Assembly: GCA_024636975.1 (NCBI GenBank)
Contig: JAGXGA010000042.1
Location: forward strand, 62,001-126,000
Origin: Mariniphaga sp.
GTDB lineage: Bacteria > Bacteroidota > Bacteroidia > Bacteroidales > Prolixibacteraceae
Direction of reading: 5' to 3'
Length of the DNA: 64,000 bases
The notes below the pieces were generated by a model, which worked only from the letters and a program-made list of their open reading frames with translations, was not told where the DNA came from and ran no database searches. Positions 1-10,966 of this stretch are shown one piece after another; positions within the stretch are counted from its first letter, which is position 1, and the number at the start of each line of letters is the position of its first letter. A program made the position numbers and the translations under genes.

Positions 1-1
1 T

Positions 2-823
2 GAAAACTATAGCCAAAAAAATGAATTACTTGATGCTGTTTCCGATGCTGAAGCTTTAATAGTCAGGAGTGATAAGGTTGATGCTGAAGTTTTTGAAGCG
101 ATATCAAAATTAAAAATCGTTGTAAGGGCAGGTGCAGGTTACGACAACGTGGATTTAGATGCCGCTACTGCCAGGGGAATTGTAGTGATGAACACTCCCG
201 GGCAAAACTCAAATGCGGTGGCCGAACTGGCTATCGGTCTGGCAATTTTAGGACTGAGGGAGCTGTTCAGCGGAAAGCCCGGAGGTGAACTGCGGGGGCG
301 TACTCTTGGGTTACACGGTTTTGGCTATGTGGCACGGAATGTATTCCGGATTGCCAGGGCTTTTGGAATGAAGGTAATTGTGTATACCCGCTACAGTAGA
401 GGAGCTGCTGCTGCCATAGGCCTGAAAGTGACCAACTCGTTGGAACAGCTTTATGAGAAAAGTGATGTGATTTCAATCCATGTACCTGCACGGGGAGAAC
501 ACCTGAAATCGGTGAGCTACGAAATTCTGAAACATCTTAAAGATGGAGCAGTGATTGTAAATACAGCCCGGAAAGAGGTAATCAATGAACCCGACCTGGT
601 AAAGGTAATGGAAGAAAAACCGAATATTAAATACATGTCGGATATCATACCCGATAATGAAAATGTGTTCGCAGAAAAATTTAAAGGACGTTATTTTTTT
701 ACTCCCAAAAAAGCAGGTGCCCAGACAGCAGAAGCCAATATAAAGGCAGGCGTGGCTGCTGCTGAGCAAATTGTGGCGTTTTTTGAAAAGAACGATGTGA
801 CCTGCCAGGTGAATAGGTGGTGA
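2..823 (+). CDS. serA: D-3-phosphoglycerate dehydrogenase, 5' end cut by window
   Basis: NAD-dependent oxidation of 3-phosphoglycerate, the first step of serine synthesis. The frame is open from the window edge, so 273 residues are visible and roughly 30 N-terminal residues are missing; a GTG at 149 is internal. The text shows the NAD-binding region with HGFGYVA (GxGxxG with Ala last), the catalytic Arg region NTARKEV, and a C-terminal TPKKAGAQTAEAN. At the usual TPHxG position, nt 701-712 read TPKK, so the classical catalytic His is Lys; as far as I recall this is normal for Bacteroidota SerA. There is no C-terminal ACT domain. DUF1015 lies downstream, as is common in this phylum. Confidence 0.9.
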   Translation, partial: ENYSQKNELLDAVSDAEALIVRSDKVDAEVFEAISKLKIVVRAGAGYDNVDLDAATARGIVVMNTPGQNSNAVAELAIGLAILGLRELFSGKPGGELRGRTLGLHGFGYVARNVFRIARAFGMKVIVYTRYSRGAAAAIGLKVTNSLEQLYEKSDVISIHVPARGEHLKSVSYEILKHLKDGAVIVNTARKEVINEPDLVKVMEEKPNIKYMSDIIPDNENVFAEKFKGRYFFTPKKAGAQTAEANIKAGVAAAEQIVAFFEKNDVTCQVNRW

Positions 824-825
824 GG

Positions 826-921
826 GTTGGTGAATGGGGGAGTGAGTAAATGAGTGAAGGGGTGAATGAGTGAATGAGGGAATGGGTGATTGAGTAAATG
901 AATAATTGTGTGGTTGAGTGA
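826..921. repeat. Left array of degenerate octamer repeats (12 units)
   Basis: Beginning 2 nt after the serA stop, the sequence can be cut into twelve consecutive 8-bp units without breaking register. Typical units are ATGAGTGA, ATGGGTGA and TTGAGTAA. A looser block of the same flavour lies at about 956-1000. The arrangement is mirrored on the complementary strand at 1616-1679; GGGTGATTGAGTAA at 884-897 is matched exactly in inverted orientation at 1640-1653. Confidence 0.85.
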
Positions 922-1035
922 ATGCAATTGCAGGTCTTAGTTAAATGTGATGCAGAGGGTAGAAGTGAATGAGTAATATGGTGAGTGTGTAATTGAGGAA
1001 AAGATTAAAAAAGTTATATTAGAGTATATATGTAA

Positions 1036-1410
1036 ATGAAGGATAATTTTAGTCAATTTGATTTTGAATCTCTGGAATTGTATAAGAAAGCTTTGGAATA
1101 TATCGATTTTGTTTATGAAATTACTATCAAATTTCCCAGGGAGGAGTTGTTTGGCTTAACTAGTCAATTCCGAAATGCTGCAAATTCTATTGCATTGAAT
1201 ATTGGAGAAGGTTACGGAGAATCAATACCGATTGCATTGCGTTACTTAAAGATTTCGAGAGGCTCAATCCGTGAATGTTTGGTATGTTCAACAATAGCCC
1301 ACAGAAGGAAATATATGGAGGATAATAATTATTTTGAATCCAGAAGAAAACTTACTGAACTTTCTAAACTCTCTGCCGGTTACAAAAAATACCTGGATTC
1401 AAAAAAATAA
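1036..1410 (+). CDS. Four helix bundle protein (S23/23S rRNA intervening-sequence type)
   Basis: A 124-residue protein with the family pattern FESLELYKKALEYIDFVYE, FPREELFGLTSQFRNAANS, NIGEGYG and ISRGSIRECL. This fits the TIGR02436/PF05635 family, which folds as a four-helix bundle. Relatives are encoded in 23S rRNA intervening sequences, and the Avd accessory protein of diversity-generating retroelements has the same fold. No reverse transcriptase or rRNA is nearby. The gene sits between inverted octamer arrays and separates serA from DUF1015, which are often adjacent. The cellular role is unknown; nucleic-acid binding is an inference from the family. Confidence 0.8.
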   Translation: MKDNFSQFDFESLELYKKALEYIDFVYEITIKFPREELFGLTSQFRNAANSIALNIGEGYGESIPIALRYLKISRGSIRECLVCSTIAHRRKYMEDNNYFESRRKLTELSKLSAGYKKYLDSKK

Positions 1411-1615
1411 AATGATGAGTTTATTAATTTATGCTCCTGTATTATCCTCAGTATTCCGTTTTAATTCAGTGGAGTTCACTAACTCAGTCACTCACTTATT
1501 CCCTCTGTCACACAATTACATAATCAATCAATTACTCTGTAACCCCCTCAGTAAAATACCTGGAAACATCCTTTTATTGTCACTTACTTCTTCAATAATT
1601 CAATTACTTTTGAAC

Positions 1616-1679
1616 TTCCTCAATAACCCAATTACCCAATTACTCAATCACCCAATACCCCATTCACCCAATCGCCCAG
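1616..1679. repeat. Right array of octamer repeats, inverted relative to 826-921
   Basis: Eight consecutive 8-bp units, for example TTACCCAA, TTACTCAA and TCACCCAA, in fixed register. They are the reverse complement of the unit type in the left array. A more degenerate block of the same type lies at about 1460-1545. The 312-nt space between the four-helix gene and the DUF1015 gene is made almost entirely of this material. An apparent reading frame across it is a by-product of the repeat. Confidence 0.85.
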
Positions 1680-1722
1680 AAACTGCATTAAAGTAATATC
1701 ATCAATAAACAACAACAAACAA

Positions 1723-2970
1723 ATGGCAACAATAAAACCATTCAAAGGACTACGTCCGCCAAAAGAAATAGTAAATGAACTGGCATGTCTTCCCTATGAT
1801 GTTATGAATCCTGCTGAAGCGGCACTTATGGCGCAGGGTAAGGAAAAATCATTGCTACGTATTACACGTGCCGAAATTGAATGCCCGGGTGTGGAAGATA
1901 TACATTCTGAAGCAGTGTATGAAAAAGCAGTGGAAAACTTTCGCAAGTTCCGCGAAAAGGGTTGGTTGGTACCCGACCTGGAACCCCGGTACTATATTTA
2001 TGCCCAGACTATGAACGGTCGTACCCAATATGGTATAGTGGGAGGTGCTGCATGTGCTGATTACGAGAACGGTATTATAAAAAAGCATGAGCTTACACGC
2101 CCTGAAAAAGAAGAGGACCGGATGGTGCTCACCCGTTACCTCAATGCCAATATTGAACCGGTATTTTTTGCTTATCCTGCTGTACCGGAAATCGATGCCA
2201 TTGTAAATGAGATTACAACCCATGAACCGGAGTATGACTTTACTTCCGATGATGGTTTCGGACATCACTTTTGGGTGGTAAACGACAAGGCAATAAATGA
2301 AGCCATCGAACGTCTTTTTACTGAAAAAGTGCCCTATACCTATGTGGCAGATGGCCATCACCGAACTGCAGCAGCGGCAAGGATCGGGCTCGAAAGAAAG
2401 AATCAAAACCCGCAACATACAGGTAACGAAGAATACAACTTTTTCATGGCGGTGCATTTTCCCGATAACCAGTTGCAGATTATCGATTACAACCGGCTGG
2501 TATCAGATCTGAACGGACATACGGATGAGGCATTCCTGCAAAAACTGGAGGATTCTTTCGAAGTGGAAAAAATGGGAACGGAGGTATTTAAGCCCGGAAA
2601 GCTGCACGAATTCAGCCTCTACCTGTCAGGGAACTGGTATAAATTAACTGCCAGGGAAGGCACCTACAACGATGATGATCCCATTGGTGTGCTCGATGTT
2701 ACAATCTTGTCGGACCAGGTTTTAGGGCCGGTTTTGGATATTACCGACTTACGCACCTCAAACCGTATCGATTTTGTGGGTGGTATACGTGGTTTGGATG
2801 AACTTAAAAAGCGAGTTGATTCAGGTGAAATGAAAGCTGCCTTTGCATTGTATCCGGTCTCCATGCAGCAACTAATCAACATTGCCGACAGCGGAAACAT
2901 CATGCCACCTAAAACAACCTGGTTTGAGCCAAAGCTGCGTTCAGGCCTTGTAATACATACCCTTGATTAA
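1723..2970 (+). CDS. DUF1015 family protein (ParB/sulfiredoxin-like motif)
   Basis: A 415-residue protein that begins with the DUF1015 signature MATIKPFKGLRPP and LPYDVMNPAEA. The motif VADGHHRTAAA is at residues 208-218 and recalls the GHHR-type nucleotide-binding motif of ParB, sulfiredoxin and the free-serine kinases SerK/SbnI. The family is commonly encoded beside serA and serC in Bacteroidota, so a role in serine or phosphoserine metabolism is plausible, but it is an inference. The ATG at 1723 follows an A-rich stretch and gives the family N terminus. No signal peptide or membrane segment is seen, so it is cytoplasmic. Confidence 0.85.
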   Translation: MATIKPFKGLRPPKEIVNELACLPYDVMNPAEAALMAQGKEKSLLRITRAEIECPGVEDIHSEAVYEKAVENFRKFREKGWLVPDLEPRYYIYAQTMNGRTQYGIVGGAACADYENGIIKKHELTRPEKEEDRMVLTRYLNANIEPVFFAYPAVPEIDAIVNEITTHEPEYDFTSDDGFGHHFWVVNDKAINEAIERLFTEKVPYTYVADGHHRTAAAARIGLERKNQNPQHTGNEEYNFFMAVHFPDNQLQIIDYNRLVSDLNGHTDEAFLQKLEDSFEVEKMGTEVFKPGKLHEFSLYLSGNWYKLTAREGTYNDDDPIGVLDVTILSDQVLGPVLDITDLRTSNRIDFVGGIRGLDELKKRVDSGEMKAAFALYPVSMQQLINIADSGNIMPPKTTWFEPKLRSGLVIHTLD

Positions 2971-3199
2971 GAATTTGCCTGTTTAGTAAATCATTTCTTA
3001 TGCCAGACTGCTTACAAACAATAGTGCAGAGTACCTTCCAGGGAGTTACTTTGCGGTGGCAAAGAAATGGAATAAAACAACAATGAAGAAAATAAAATAC
3101 TGATTAAGTTTCTGTTCAATTTATAATAGGTTAAATTTATGCTGGATTAGTGTAACCAGTTTTTGGAATCAATTTTAAACCAGTAATAAAAAATTAACC

Positions 3200-3790
3200 A
3201 TGAAACGTATGTTTATTAGACAGGCTGCTTTTCTTCCACTTATTTATTTTGTTCCAATTCTGATTGCCGGATTCTTTGCACACGATTATAGTCACTGGGG
3301 GCAGCATGCCAGTGAATTGGGTATTAATGGTAACCGAAGTGCCGTGATTTTTTTTCAGGCAGGCATCCTGTTAACCAGTTTGTCAATGTTTGTAATGGCA
3401 ACTGGTCTCATTCTGAACTTTGGACGAAAGTTCCTGCTGACTGCCTCCCTGATTATTTTATTTGGTGTCACGTTTGTTTCCGGAGCTATTGTTCCCATTG
3501 GATCTCCCTGGCATGGTTTATATGGGTTGGGTATGATCGTAATGATTCTTCCTTTTGTTTTTCTGTATGAAAAGAAGGAACTTATAAATAAAGGTGCACT
3601 GCATTACCTGACAGTAGCTGCCGGTTTCCTGATGTTTTTTTATTTATGGGCAATGGTAGCCCGCCTTGATCCTGTGCAATTGCGGGGATTGACTCAACGA
3701 TTATTTGGCATAGTTGTTTTTGGATGGCTTGCTTTTGTAGCCTGGCACCTTGATTCAGTCGTTAAAAGAAAATCCGCAATCAGTATTTAA
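3200..3790 (+). CDS. DUF998 family integral membrane protein
   Basis: A 196-residue hydrophobic protein with about six membrane-spanning segments. The first loop carries DYSHWGQHASELGINGNR, a pattern typical of DUF998, and a later loop has IVPIGSPWHGLYG. Both signatures suggest a conserved polar site between helices 1-2 and 3-4, but the biochemical function is not known. It stands alone, converging on the minus-strand gene at 3798 with only 7 nt between the ends. No terminator hairpin fits in that gap. Confidence 0.75.
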   Translation: MKRMFIRQAAFLPLIYFVPILIAGFFAHDYSHWGQHASELGINGNRSAVIFFQAGILLTSLSMFVMATGLILNFGRKFLLTASLIILFGVTFVSGAIVPIGSPWHGLYGLGMIVMILPFVFLYEKKELINKGALHYLTVAAGFLMFFYLWAMVARLDPVQLRGLTQRLFGIVVFGWLAFVAWHLDSVVKRKSAISI

Positions 3791-3797
3791 AATCCTG

Positions 3798-4592
3798 TTA
3801 AATTTCTCCCCGCTTCATCTTCTCAAAAGGCGAGGTTACCCTGTTTTTATAGCCGTGTACGGATACAGCTATAAATAAAACAACTGCTGCAGCAATTGCG
3901 GCAATAACAATTGATGGGTGCACCTGCCACTGCTTAACAGCAATGGCAATAAGTGCCCAGATTCCCACTACAGCTGCCTCACGCATATTCCGAAAATAAA
4001 TAAGCAGAAGGTATATCAAAGAAGCTGCAACAATCATAATTATAACCCAGGCCTGTTGGGAAAGCATACCGCCCTGCCAGTTTATGCTCACCAGAAAAGT
4101 TGAAATATTTGCCACAGTGGCAACAATTATCCATCCGAGATAAATGCAAATTGGCCACCACACGAAAGCAATGATCCGTACAGGGGCATCCCAGATCTCC
4201 AGCCGTAGCCTGACAGTCAGGATTATCAGCGACAGCAGCAGCACCAGCATCAGCATTACCGACAGACCAATGGATTCGGTCAGAAAAGCTGCTACCCAAA
4301 GCCCATTGGCCAGGTTACTTACAGCAAACCATATCCCTGTTCTGTTTAAATTTTCATCCTGCCGGAATTTTATATACATATACCACTGGTAGCCTGTAAA
4401 TGCTATGAGCAGTAGGTAAATAATACCCCAAATGGAAAAGGCATATCCCGCGGGTGTAAACAGTGTCACATAACGCTCACTGATATCAGCCATTGTCATT
4501 CCGTTAAACAATTCACTACCGGTCAGCGCATTCATTACCAGGGCAAAAATCAGGGTCAGTGTATTTGTAATCAGCAAAGCTATTTGTTTCAT
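3798..4592 (-). CDS. Tryptophan-rich membrane protein, TspO-like
   Basis: A 264-residue polytopic protein with about seven to eight hydrophobic segments and many tryptophans. The stretch FTPAGYAFSIWGIIYLLL (near residues 45-62) and the later FVWWPICIYLGWIIVATVAN match proteins usually annotated as tryptophan-rich sensory protein. That family is related in pattern to TspO/MBR, though longer than the 160-residue classical TspO. The ligand is unknown; porphyrin or stress-linked roles of TspO should not be transferred automatically. The start at 4592 gives a hydrophobic first helix without a cleavable signal. Confidence 0.65.
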   Translation of the reverse strand: MKQIALLITNTLTLIFALVMNALTGSELFNGMTMADISERYVTLFTPAGYAFSIWGIIYLLLIAFTGYQWYMYIKFRQDENLNRTGIWFAVSNLANGLWVAAFLTESIGLSVMLMLVLLLSLIILTVRLRLEIWDAPVRIIAFVWWPICIYLGWIIVATVANISTFLVSINWQGGMLSQQAWVIIMIVAASLIYLLLIYFRNMREAAVVGIWALIAIAVKQWQVHPSIVIAAIAAAVVLFIAVSVHGYKNRVTSPFEKMKRGEI

Positions 4593-5136
4593 ATGTCTGA
4601 TGTATTGAGTTTATGTTTTAAACACCATTCATGCAGACATGTTCAGGGAGAATACATTAATTGTAAACGAAGGGGGTACCAGGCACTTAAAAAAGGTCAT
4701 TGGTTATTGAAAACAGGAAACGAGGAATTGTTAACTATCATATAACTATTGCCTTAATCCTGATCTTTGCTTCAAAAGCAGAAGGTCTTCCCCGATATTT
4801 TAGGCAATGCATACATTTGTTAAAACCTGGCCAGAGAAGGCGGCGAATGTAAAGCTTGCATTTCAATCCTGGCAGGTAGTTACACCGTGGGGTTGGATGG
4901 CACTTCTTACCCAGGGCGGCTGCCCTTGGATGAATTAAGCTGGGCCCTGCCTGACGGCTGGGCAGGCCTTCAGCCCGCAAGAGTGCTACTAAGTTATTTC
5001 TTTTATAAAACGGCTATAGCTGTTTAACGGACTGTTCACTTTTTACTGTTCACTTTTCACTAATTCCCGTTTACCCGACCACATGCCTACAATTCGCCAG
5101 TTATCTTTTAAACAATATTGCCACGCAATTAAAAGG
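4593..5136. other. Intergenic region with palindromic extragenic elements
   Basis: No convincing gene. It holds an imperfect palindrome CCCAGGGCGGCTGCCCTTGG at 4910-4929 and other self-complementary pieces around 4945-4980, similar to REP-like extragenic palindromes elsewhere in this window. At 5031-5060 there is a degenerate ACTGTTC-type repeat block. A possible 80-codon frame on the minus strand at 4738-4980 runs through the palindromes and lacks protein-like composition. Confidence 0.6.
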
Positions 5137-5175
5137 ACTGTTCACTGTTTACCGTTTACTGTTTACTGTTTACTT
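5137..5175. repeat. Heptamer tandem array next to the ABC-F stop codon
   Basis: Five 7-bp units in register (ACTGTTC, ACTGTTT, ACCGTTT, ACTGTTT, ACTGTTT) plus a partial unit. The array ends about 2 nt from the ABC-F stop codon at 5177-5179. Read in the direction of that gene, the unit is GAACAGT, the same unit and orientation as the array downstream of the hydrogenase gene at 58672. Confidence 0.8.
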
Positions 5176-5176
5176 C

Positions 5177-7356
<2,180 letters not shown>

Positions 7357-7950
7357 TTATTTCACACCAGCTATTCTTAATATTTCACTTGCAATATCTT
7401 CCGGTGAAAGAATATAATCAATACACCCACTTGCAATTGCGCTGTTAGGCATATCTGCCTGAATGGCAGTGCCGGGCAATTGTGCGATGGTAATTCCACC
7501 TGCTTCCTTAATACCACATAAAGCTTCTGCACCATCACCATCATAGCCGGAAACAATTACCGCAATTAGTTTACCGTCCCAATGTTCAGTTAATGAGCGT
7601 AAAAACACAGTAATTACATCAGGCCATCCCCTGGGTTTTGATATCGGTTTTAATCGAAATTCATCATTTAAAATATGCAGGTCCCGTTGTTCCGGAATAA
7701 TAAATACATGATCAGGTTCAATATCCAGTTTTTCGGTGATCAGATCTACCGGCATATCCGTATAGCGGGGCAGAATTTCGTGGAGCAATGTACCTACTGT
7801 CCTCAAATGATTAACTATAACAATTGCAACACCCATATCAGCGGGCATATTTTTCAGTAACCGGATATAAGCATCCAGCCCACCTGCAGAACCTCCTACG
7901 CACACGATAGGAAAATCCTTTTTACCAAACTTCGCTTTTTTAGCTTCCAT
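7357..7950 (-). CDS. CheB-type protein-glutamate methylesterase, catalytic domain only
   Basis: A 197-residue protein that consists of the CheB methylesterase domain without a receiver domain. The catalytic triad can be read as Ser21 in VGGSAGGLDA, His48 in IVNHLRT and Asp139 in SGYDGDGAEAL. Such enzymes hydrolyse methyl-glutamate on chemoreceptor-like proteins or act as deamidases. There is no CheR, chemoreceptor or flagellar gene in the window, so its partner is unknown. The ATG at 7950 is preferred over a TTG 33 nt upstream because it directly precedes the conserved domain. It is a single-gene unit on the minus strand. Confidence 0.8.
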   Translation of the reverse strand: MEAKKAKFGKKDFPIVCVGGSAGGLDAYIRLLKNMPADMGVAIVIVNHLRTVGTLLHEILPRYTDMPVDLITEKLDIEPDHVFIIPEQRDLHILNDEFRLKPISKPRGWPDVITVFLRSLTEHWDGKLIAVIVSGYDGDGAEALCGIKEAGGITIAQLPGTAIQADMPNSAIASGCIDYILSPEDIASEILRIAGVK

Positions 7951-8020
7951 AGTTGTTCTATCCGGAGAATAAAACGTAAACAAATAATTGCTGTTTTAGT
8001 TATTTACCAGTGGCTTTTTC

Positions 8021-8449
8021 TCAAATCCCTAATCTTATCAAATGTTTTACCTTGTGGTAAATCAAAGTTGCTTTTATACATTCTTTCAATTCCAAAACAG
8101 GGATTTTTTGGCTTAACTGAAATACAATTGCCCTATTTCCTTCGTAATGGAATTTATTGTCATACACCATCCTGAATGTATCCACCAACCGGCTTGTACA
8201 TTTAAAGTACATTGCATACTGGTCAGGTGTTTTTTCCTTCCAATGAATTCGCAAGGTACTTCCGGTTTTAGTTATAAAACTGGGTTCACCCCATTTCAAG
8301 GTTAATTCAATTTCGTCAATTCCTTCAGATTCTTCCGCTGTCTCTATTACCAAATCTTTTAAGAATTGCATTTTATCCCGAACCGGATCAGGATAGTTAG
8401 CAAATATCTCATTGACTTTAGGATTTGTTTTCAGTACTAACTTTCCCAT
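8021..8449 (-). CDS. DUF1801 domain protein
   Basis: A 142-residue cytoplasmic protein. The pattern IFANYPDPVRDKMQFLKDLV, ELTLKWGEPSF, DQYAMYFKC and a C-terminal IKATLIYHKVKHL fits DUF1801 (PF08818, YdhG-like), a small fold of unknown function. It is 3 nt downstream of the gene at 8453-8746, and the two are very probably co-transcribed. No catalytic residues can be assigned from sequence alone. Confidence 0.75.
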   Translation of the reverse strand: MGKLVLKTNPKVNEIFANYPDPVRDKMQFLKDLVIETAEESEGIDEIELTLKWGEPSFITKTGSTLRIHWKEKTPDQYAMYFKCTSRLVDTFRMVYDNKFHYEGNRAIVFQLSQKIPVLELKECIKATLIYHKVKHLIRLGI

Positions 8450-8452
8450 AAT

Positions 8453-8746
8453 CTATTTTTTCAATCTTAACTTATGCGGAATTGTTTTTGGGATCCGTTC
8501 AATTATCCCACGAGCTTCTAAGTCCAATTTAACAGTTACCATATACCAAACAACCTTTCCATCAAAAGAGGAAGATAGTTTGTCAACCGCTAAATCAGTC
8601 AAGTTATCAAAACTAATTTCGGAATGTTTACCAATCGTTTGAATAATAAAATCCTTTATTGTATCATACCTTCTTTTCAGTATGTTTACTCCATTTTTTC
8701 CCTGGGGGTGAAGGGTCATGATTTTTTCTTCATTCATTTTCTGCAT
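8453..8746 (-). CDS. Small conserved protein (possibly DUF6958), partner of the DUF1801 gene
   Basis: A 97-residue basic protein containing MTLHPQGKNGVNILKRRYD, a central helical part and LEARGIIERIPKTIPHKLRLKK. I recognise the pattern as a small family that recurs beside DUF1801 in Bacteroidota, probably the one called DUF6958; the family number is from memory and uncertain. The architecture could be a winged-helix-like nucleic-acid-binding unit, but that is a guess. The start may be at M1 or M4. It is the first gene of a two-gene unit. Confidence 0.6.
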   Translation of the reverse strand: MQKMNEEKIMTLHPQGKNGVNILKRRYDTIKDFIIQTIGKHSEISFDNLTDLAVDKLSSSFDGKVVWYMVTVKLDLEARGIIERIPKTIPHKLRLKK

Positions 8747-8932
8747 GAGTTTTAAGGGTGTACAGTCCGTTGAGGCAAATCGCTTACTAACCTATGATTA
8801 TTCCAATAAAGAGCATATTCTATATAACTTTCATTAATGATTTATCTTGAATGGAAAGTTCTGGAAAAATATTGAAAATACAAACATTAGTAATTAACAA
8901 TAAAGTGTATCATGAAATATAATATGTCAATA

Positions 8933-10966
8933 TTAATTAATCGGCAACGAAAATATAAAAGTACTTCCTTTTTCTAATTCACTTTTAACCCAAATTTCAC
9001 CACCATGTTTTTCTACAAATTCCTTACATAGTATTAAGCCTAATCCTGAACCTTTTTCATCTGCTGTTCCAGTGGTTGTGACAGTAGCATCAATTTCAAA
9101 TAATTTATTTTGAGTTTCTTCACTCATGCCCACTCCATTATCAGAAACCCTAATTTCGATATTGTTTTTATTTTGTACTGCAGAAATAGCTATTTTTCCA
9201 TTTGAGTGAGTGTATTTTATAGCATTGGAAATAAGGTTTCGTAAAATTGTTTTCAACATATTTACATCCGCATATACTTCAACATCATCCGTTTGAGTTG
9301 ATTTTACAGATATGTTTTTAATTTTTGCAATTGATTTTGATTCCTCTATAATTGTGTTGATGATTGCAGTTAAATTTGTTTTTGCCGGTTTATAAATATT
9401 ATTTCCGGTTTGTGATTTTGCCCAGGTTAGCAAATTATCGAGTAAAATAAGTGTATTTTTGGCTGATGAATTAATAATTCCCAGGTACTCTTCAGATTCA
9501 GCAACCTTAAAATCTTTAATGTTTTCAATTAATAGTTCCGACAAGCCTAAAATAGCTGTAAACGGACTTCTTAAATCGTGTGCTATTATTGAAAACAGTT
9601 TGTCTTTAGTAGAATTAAGTTCTCTTAACTGGCTTTCCCGTTCTTTAAGCAGTATTTCAGCTTTTTTTCGTTCGGAAATATCTCTCGATACTCCATGATA
9701 GCCGGAAACTTTACCATCCCGATTATAATATGCCTCTGCCGTAGCTTCAACCCAAACCCAACTGCCATCCTTACAAAGTTCTTCCAACTCATAAATCGCC
9801 GGAGCTGATCTGATTCCTTTACTCAGGTCGGACATTCGTTTTTTATTCGCCTCCATTAGCATTTCAATTCCTTCAGGTTTTAGAATAGAAAAAAGGGATT
9901 TTCCAATGACTTCCTCCCGTTTAAAACCTCTTATTCTTTCATCGGCCGGGCTAATATAGGTTAAATGAAAATTGCTGTCTAAATGCCAGATTATGTCGCT
10001 CGAGTTTTCAGTTATAATTCTGAATTTTTCCTCGCTTTTTTGTAATTCCTGATTTTTAAGATTTATACTTTCTGTCTGTTTTTTAATCTGCAAACGAAGT
10101 AACCAAACCCATATAAAAACAAGAATTAGTAAAACAAATGCGATTATAAAAATAATCCCAATAATTTTGGCAGTTCTTTTATATTTAAAGTCATCTTGTT
10201 CATAGACTTTCCATTTTTCCTGTATTTCTGTAAGTTTTCCATTTCTGCGTAACTCCGAGATACCATTATTAAGAATGTTCAATAACTGGGTATCTCCTTT
10301 TTTTACCGCCATGCAATATATACTGGGAATTATTGACGGACCTTTAATTTCAATATTTTGATATTTATTATTTCTAATCACGTTCAATCCAAGCAGATTT
10401 GGAGCTAATACATAATCAGCCAACCCCAATTCTATTGCAGAAAGTGCTTCAGGTATTGATTTTGCCAAAACATAATTATTGAAGAGCCCCATTGGAATAA
10501 GATACTTTTCGATTGATACATCTTCATCCAAAGCAACCAGTCTGTAGTCGTATAAGCTTGATAAATCATTAAATGGTAAATCTTTACGAATAAAAATTGA
10601 ATAGTATTCTGTATGAATAGGAATTGTAAAATCAAGAAACTTTTCTCTTTCTTCTGAAAAAATGATACCAATAATAATGTCAGTTTTTCCTGTTTTAAAG
10701 TTGGATAATGCACTATCCCAACTGCTGAGTTGAAAGTTAACTTTTATATCATTTGATGCGGCAATGGCTTCCAGCACATCAACTTCCAGTCCACTAGGTT
10801 TTCCTGTTTTATCAATAAATGTAAAAGGAGGATAATCAGAATCGCCGCCCACTAAATACTCCTGGGCAAATAGTTTACCTGGTTGAAACAGAGTTGCAAG
10901 AAGTATAAAAATCAAATAAATATTATTGGCCATTAACAAATTGCTTTGTGTTATTTTCTTTTTCAA
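8933..10966 (-). CDS. Membrane sensor histidine kinase with periplasmic solute-binding and PAS domains
   Basis: A 677-residue kinase. Domains in order: an N-terminal membrane anchor or signal (about 15-35), a family-3 solute-binding domain (about 36-258, starting EYLVGGDSDYPPFTFID), a membrane helix (about 268-292), a short coiled coil, a PAS/PAC domain (about 312-432), HisKA with His463 in SIIAHDLRSPFTAILGL, and an ATPase domain with N box LRNLISNAIKYT, VSDNGVGM and GSGLGL. The solute-binding domain suggests direct sensing of a small ligand, such as an amino acid, in the periplasm. No response regulator gene is adjacent, so it is an orphan kinase with an unknown partner. There is no C-terminal receiver. 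Confidence 0.9.
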   Translation of the reverse strand: MKKKITQSNLLMANNIYLIFILLATLFQPGKLFAQEYLVGGDSDYPPFTFIDKTGKPSGLEVDVLEAIAASNDIKVNFQLSSWDSALSNFKTGKTDIIIGIIFSEEREKFLDFTIPIHTEYYSIFIRKDLPFNDLSSLYDYRLVALDEDVSIEKYLIPMGLFNNYVLAKSIPEALSAIELGLADYVLAPNLLGLNVIRNNKYQNIEIKGPSIIPSIYCMAVKKGDTQLLNILNNGISELRRNGKLTEIQEKWKVYEQDDFKYKRTAKIIGIIFIIAFVLLILVFIWVWLLRLQIKKQTESINLKNQELQKSEEKFRIITENSSDIIWHLDSNFHLTYISPADERIRGFKREEVIGKSLFSILKPEGIEMLMEANKKRMSDLSKGIRSAPAIYELEELCKDGSWVWVEATAEAYYNRDGKVSGYHGVSRDISERKKAEILLKERESQLRELNSTKDKLFSIIAHDLRSPFTAILGLSELLIENIKDFKVAESEEYLGIINSSAKNTLILLDNLLTWAKSQTGNNIYKPAKTNLTAIINTIIEESKSIAKIKNISVKSTQTDDVEVYADVNMLKTILRNLISNAIKYTHSNGKIAISAVQNKNNIEIRVSDNGVGMSEETQNKLFEIDATVTTTGTADEKGSGLGLILCKEFVEKHGGEIWVKSELEKGSTFIFSLPIN

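Noticed and set aside
1036-1410. Diversity-generating retroelement accessory gene (Avd)
   Set aside because: The fold is related, but no reverse transcriptase, template repeat or variable repeat is present nearby.
1334-1696. Open frame of 120 codons downstream of the four-helix gene
   Set aside because: It begins inside the four-helix gene in another frame and then translates the octamer array; the Asn/Leu/Pro-rich product is a by-product of the repeat.
4738-4980. 80-codon frame on the minus strand
   Set aside because: It runs through extragenic palindromes and has no protein-like pattern or neighbour support.
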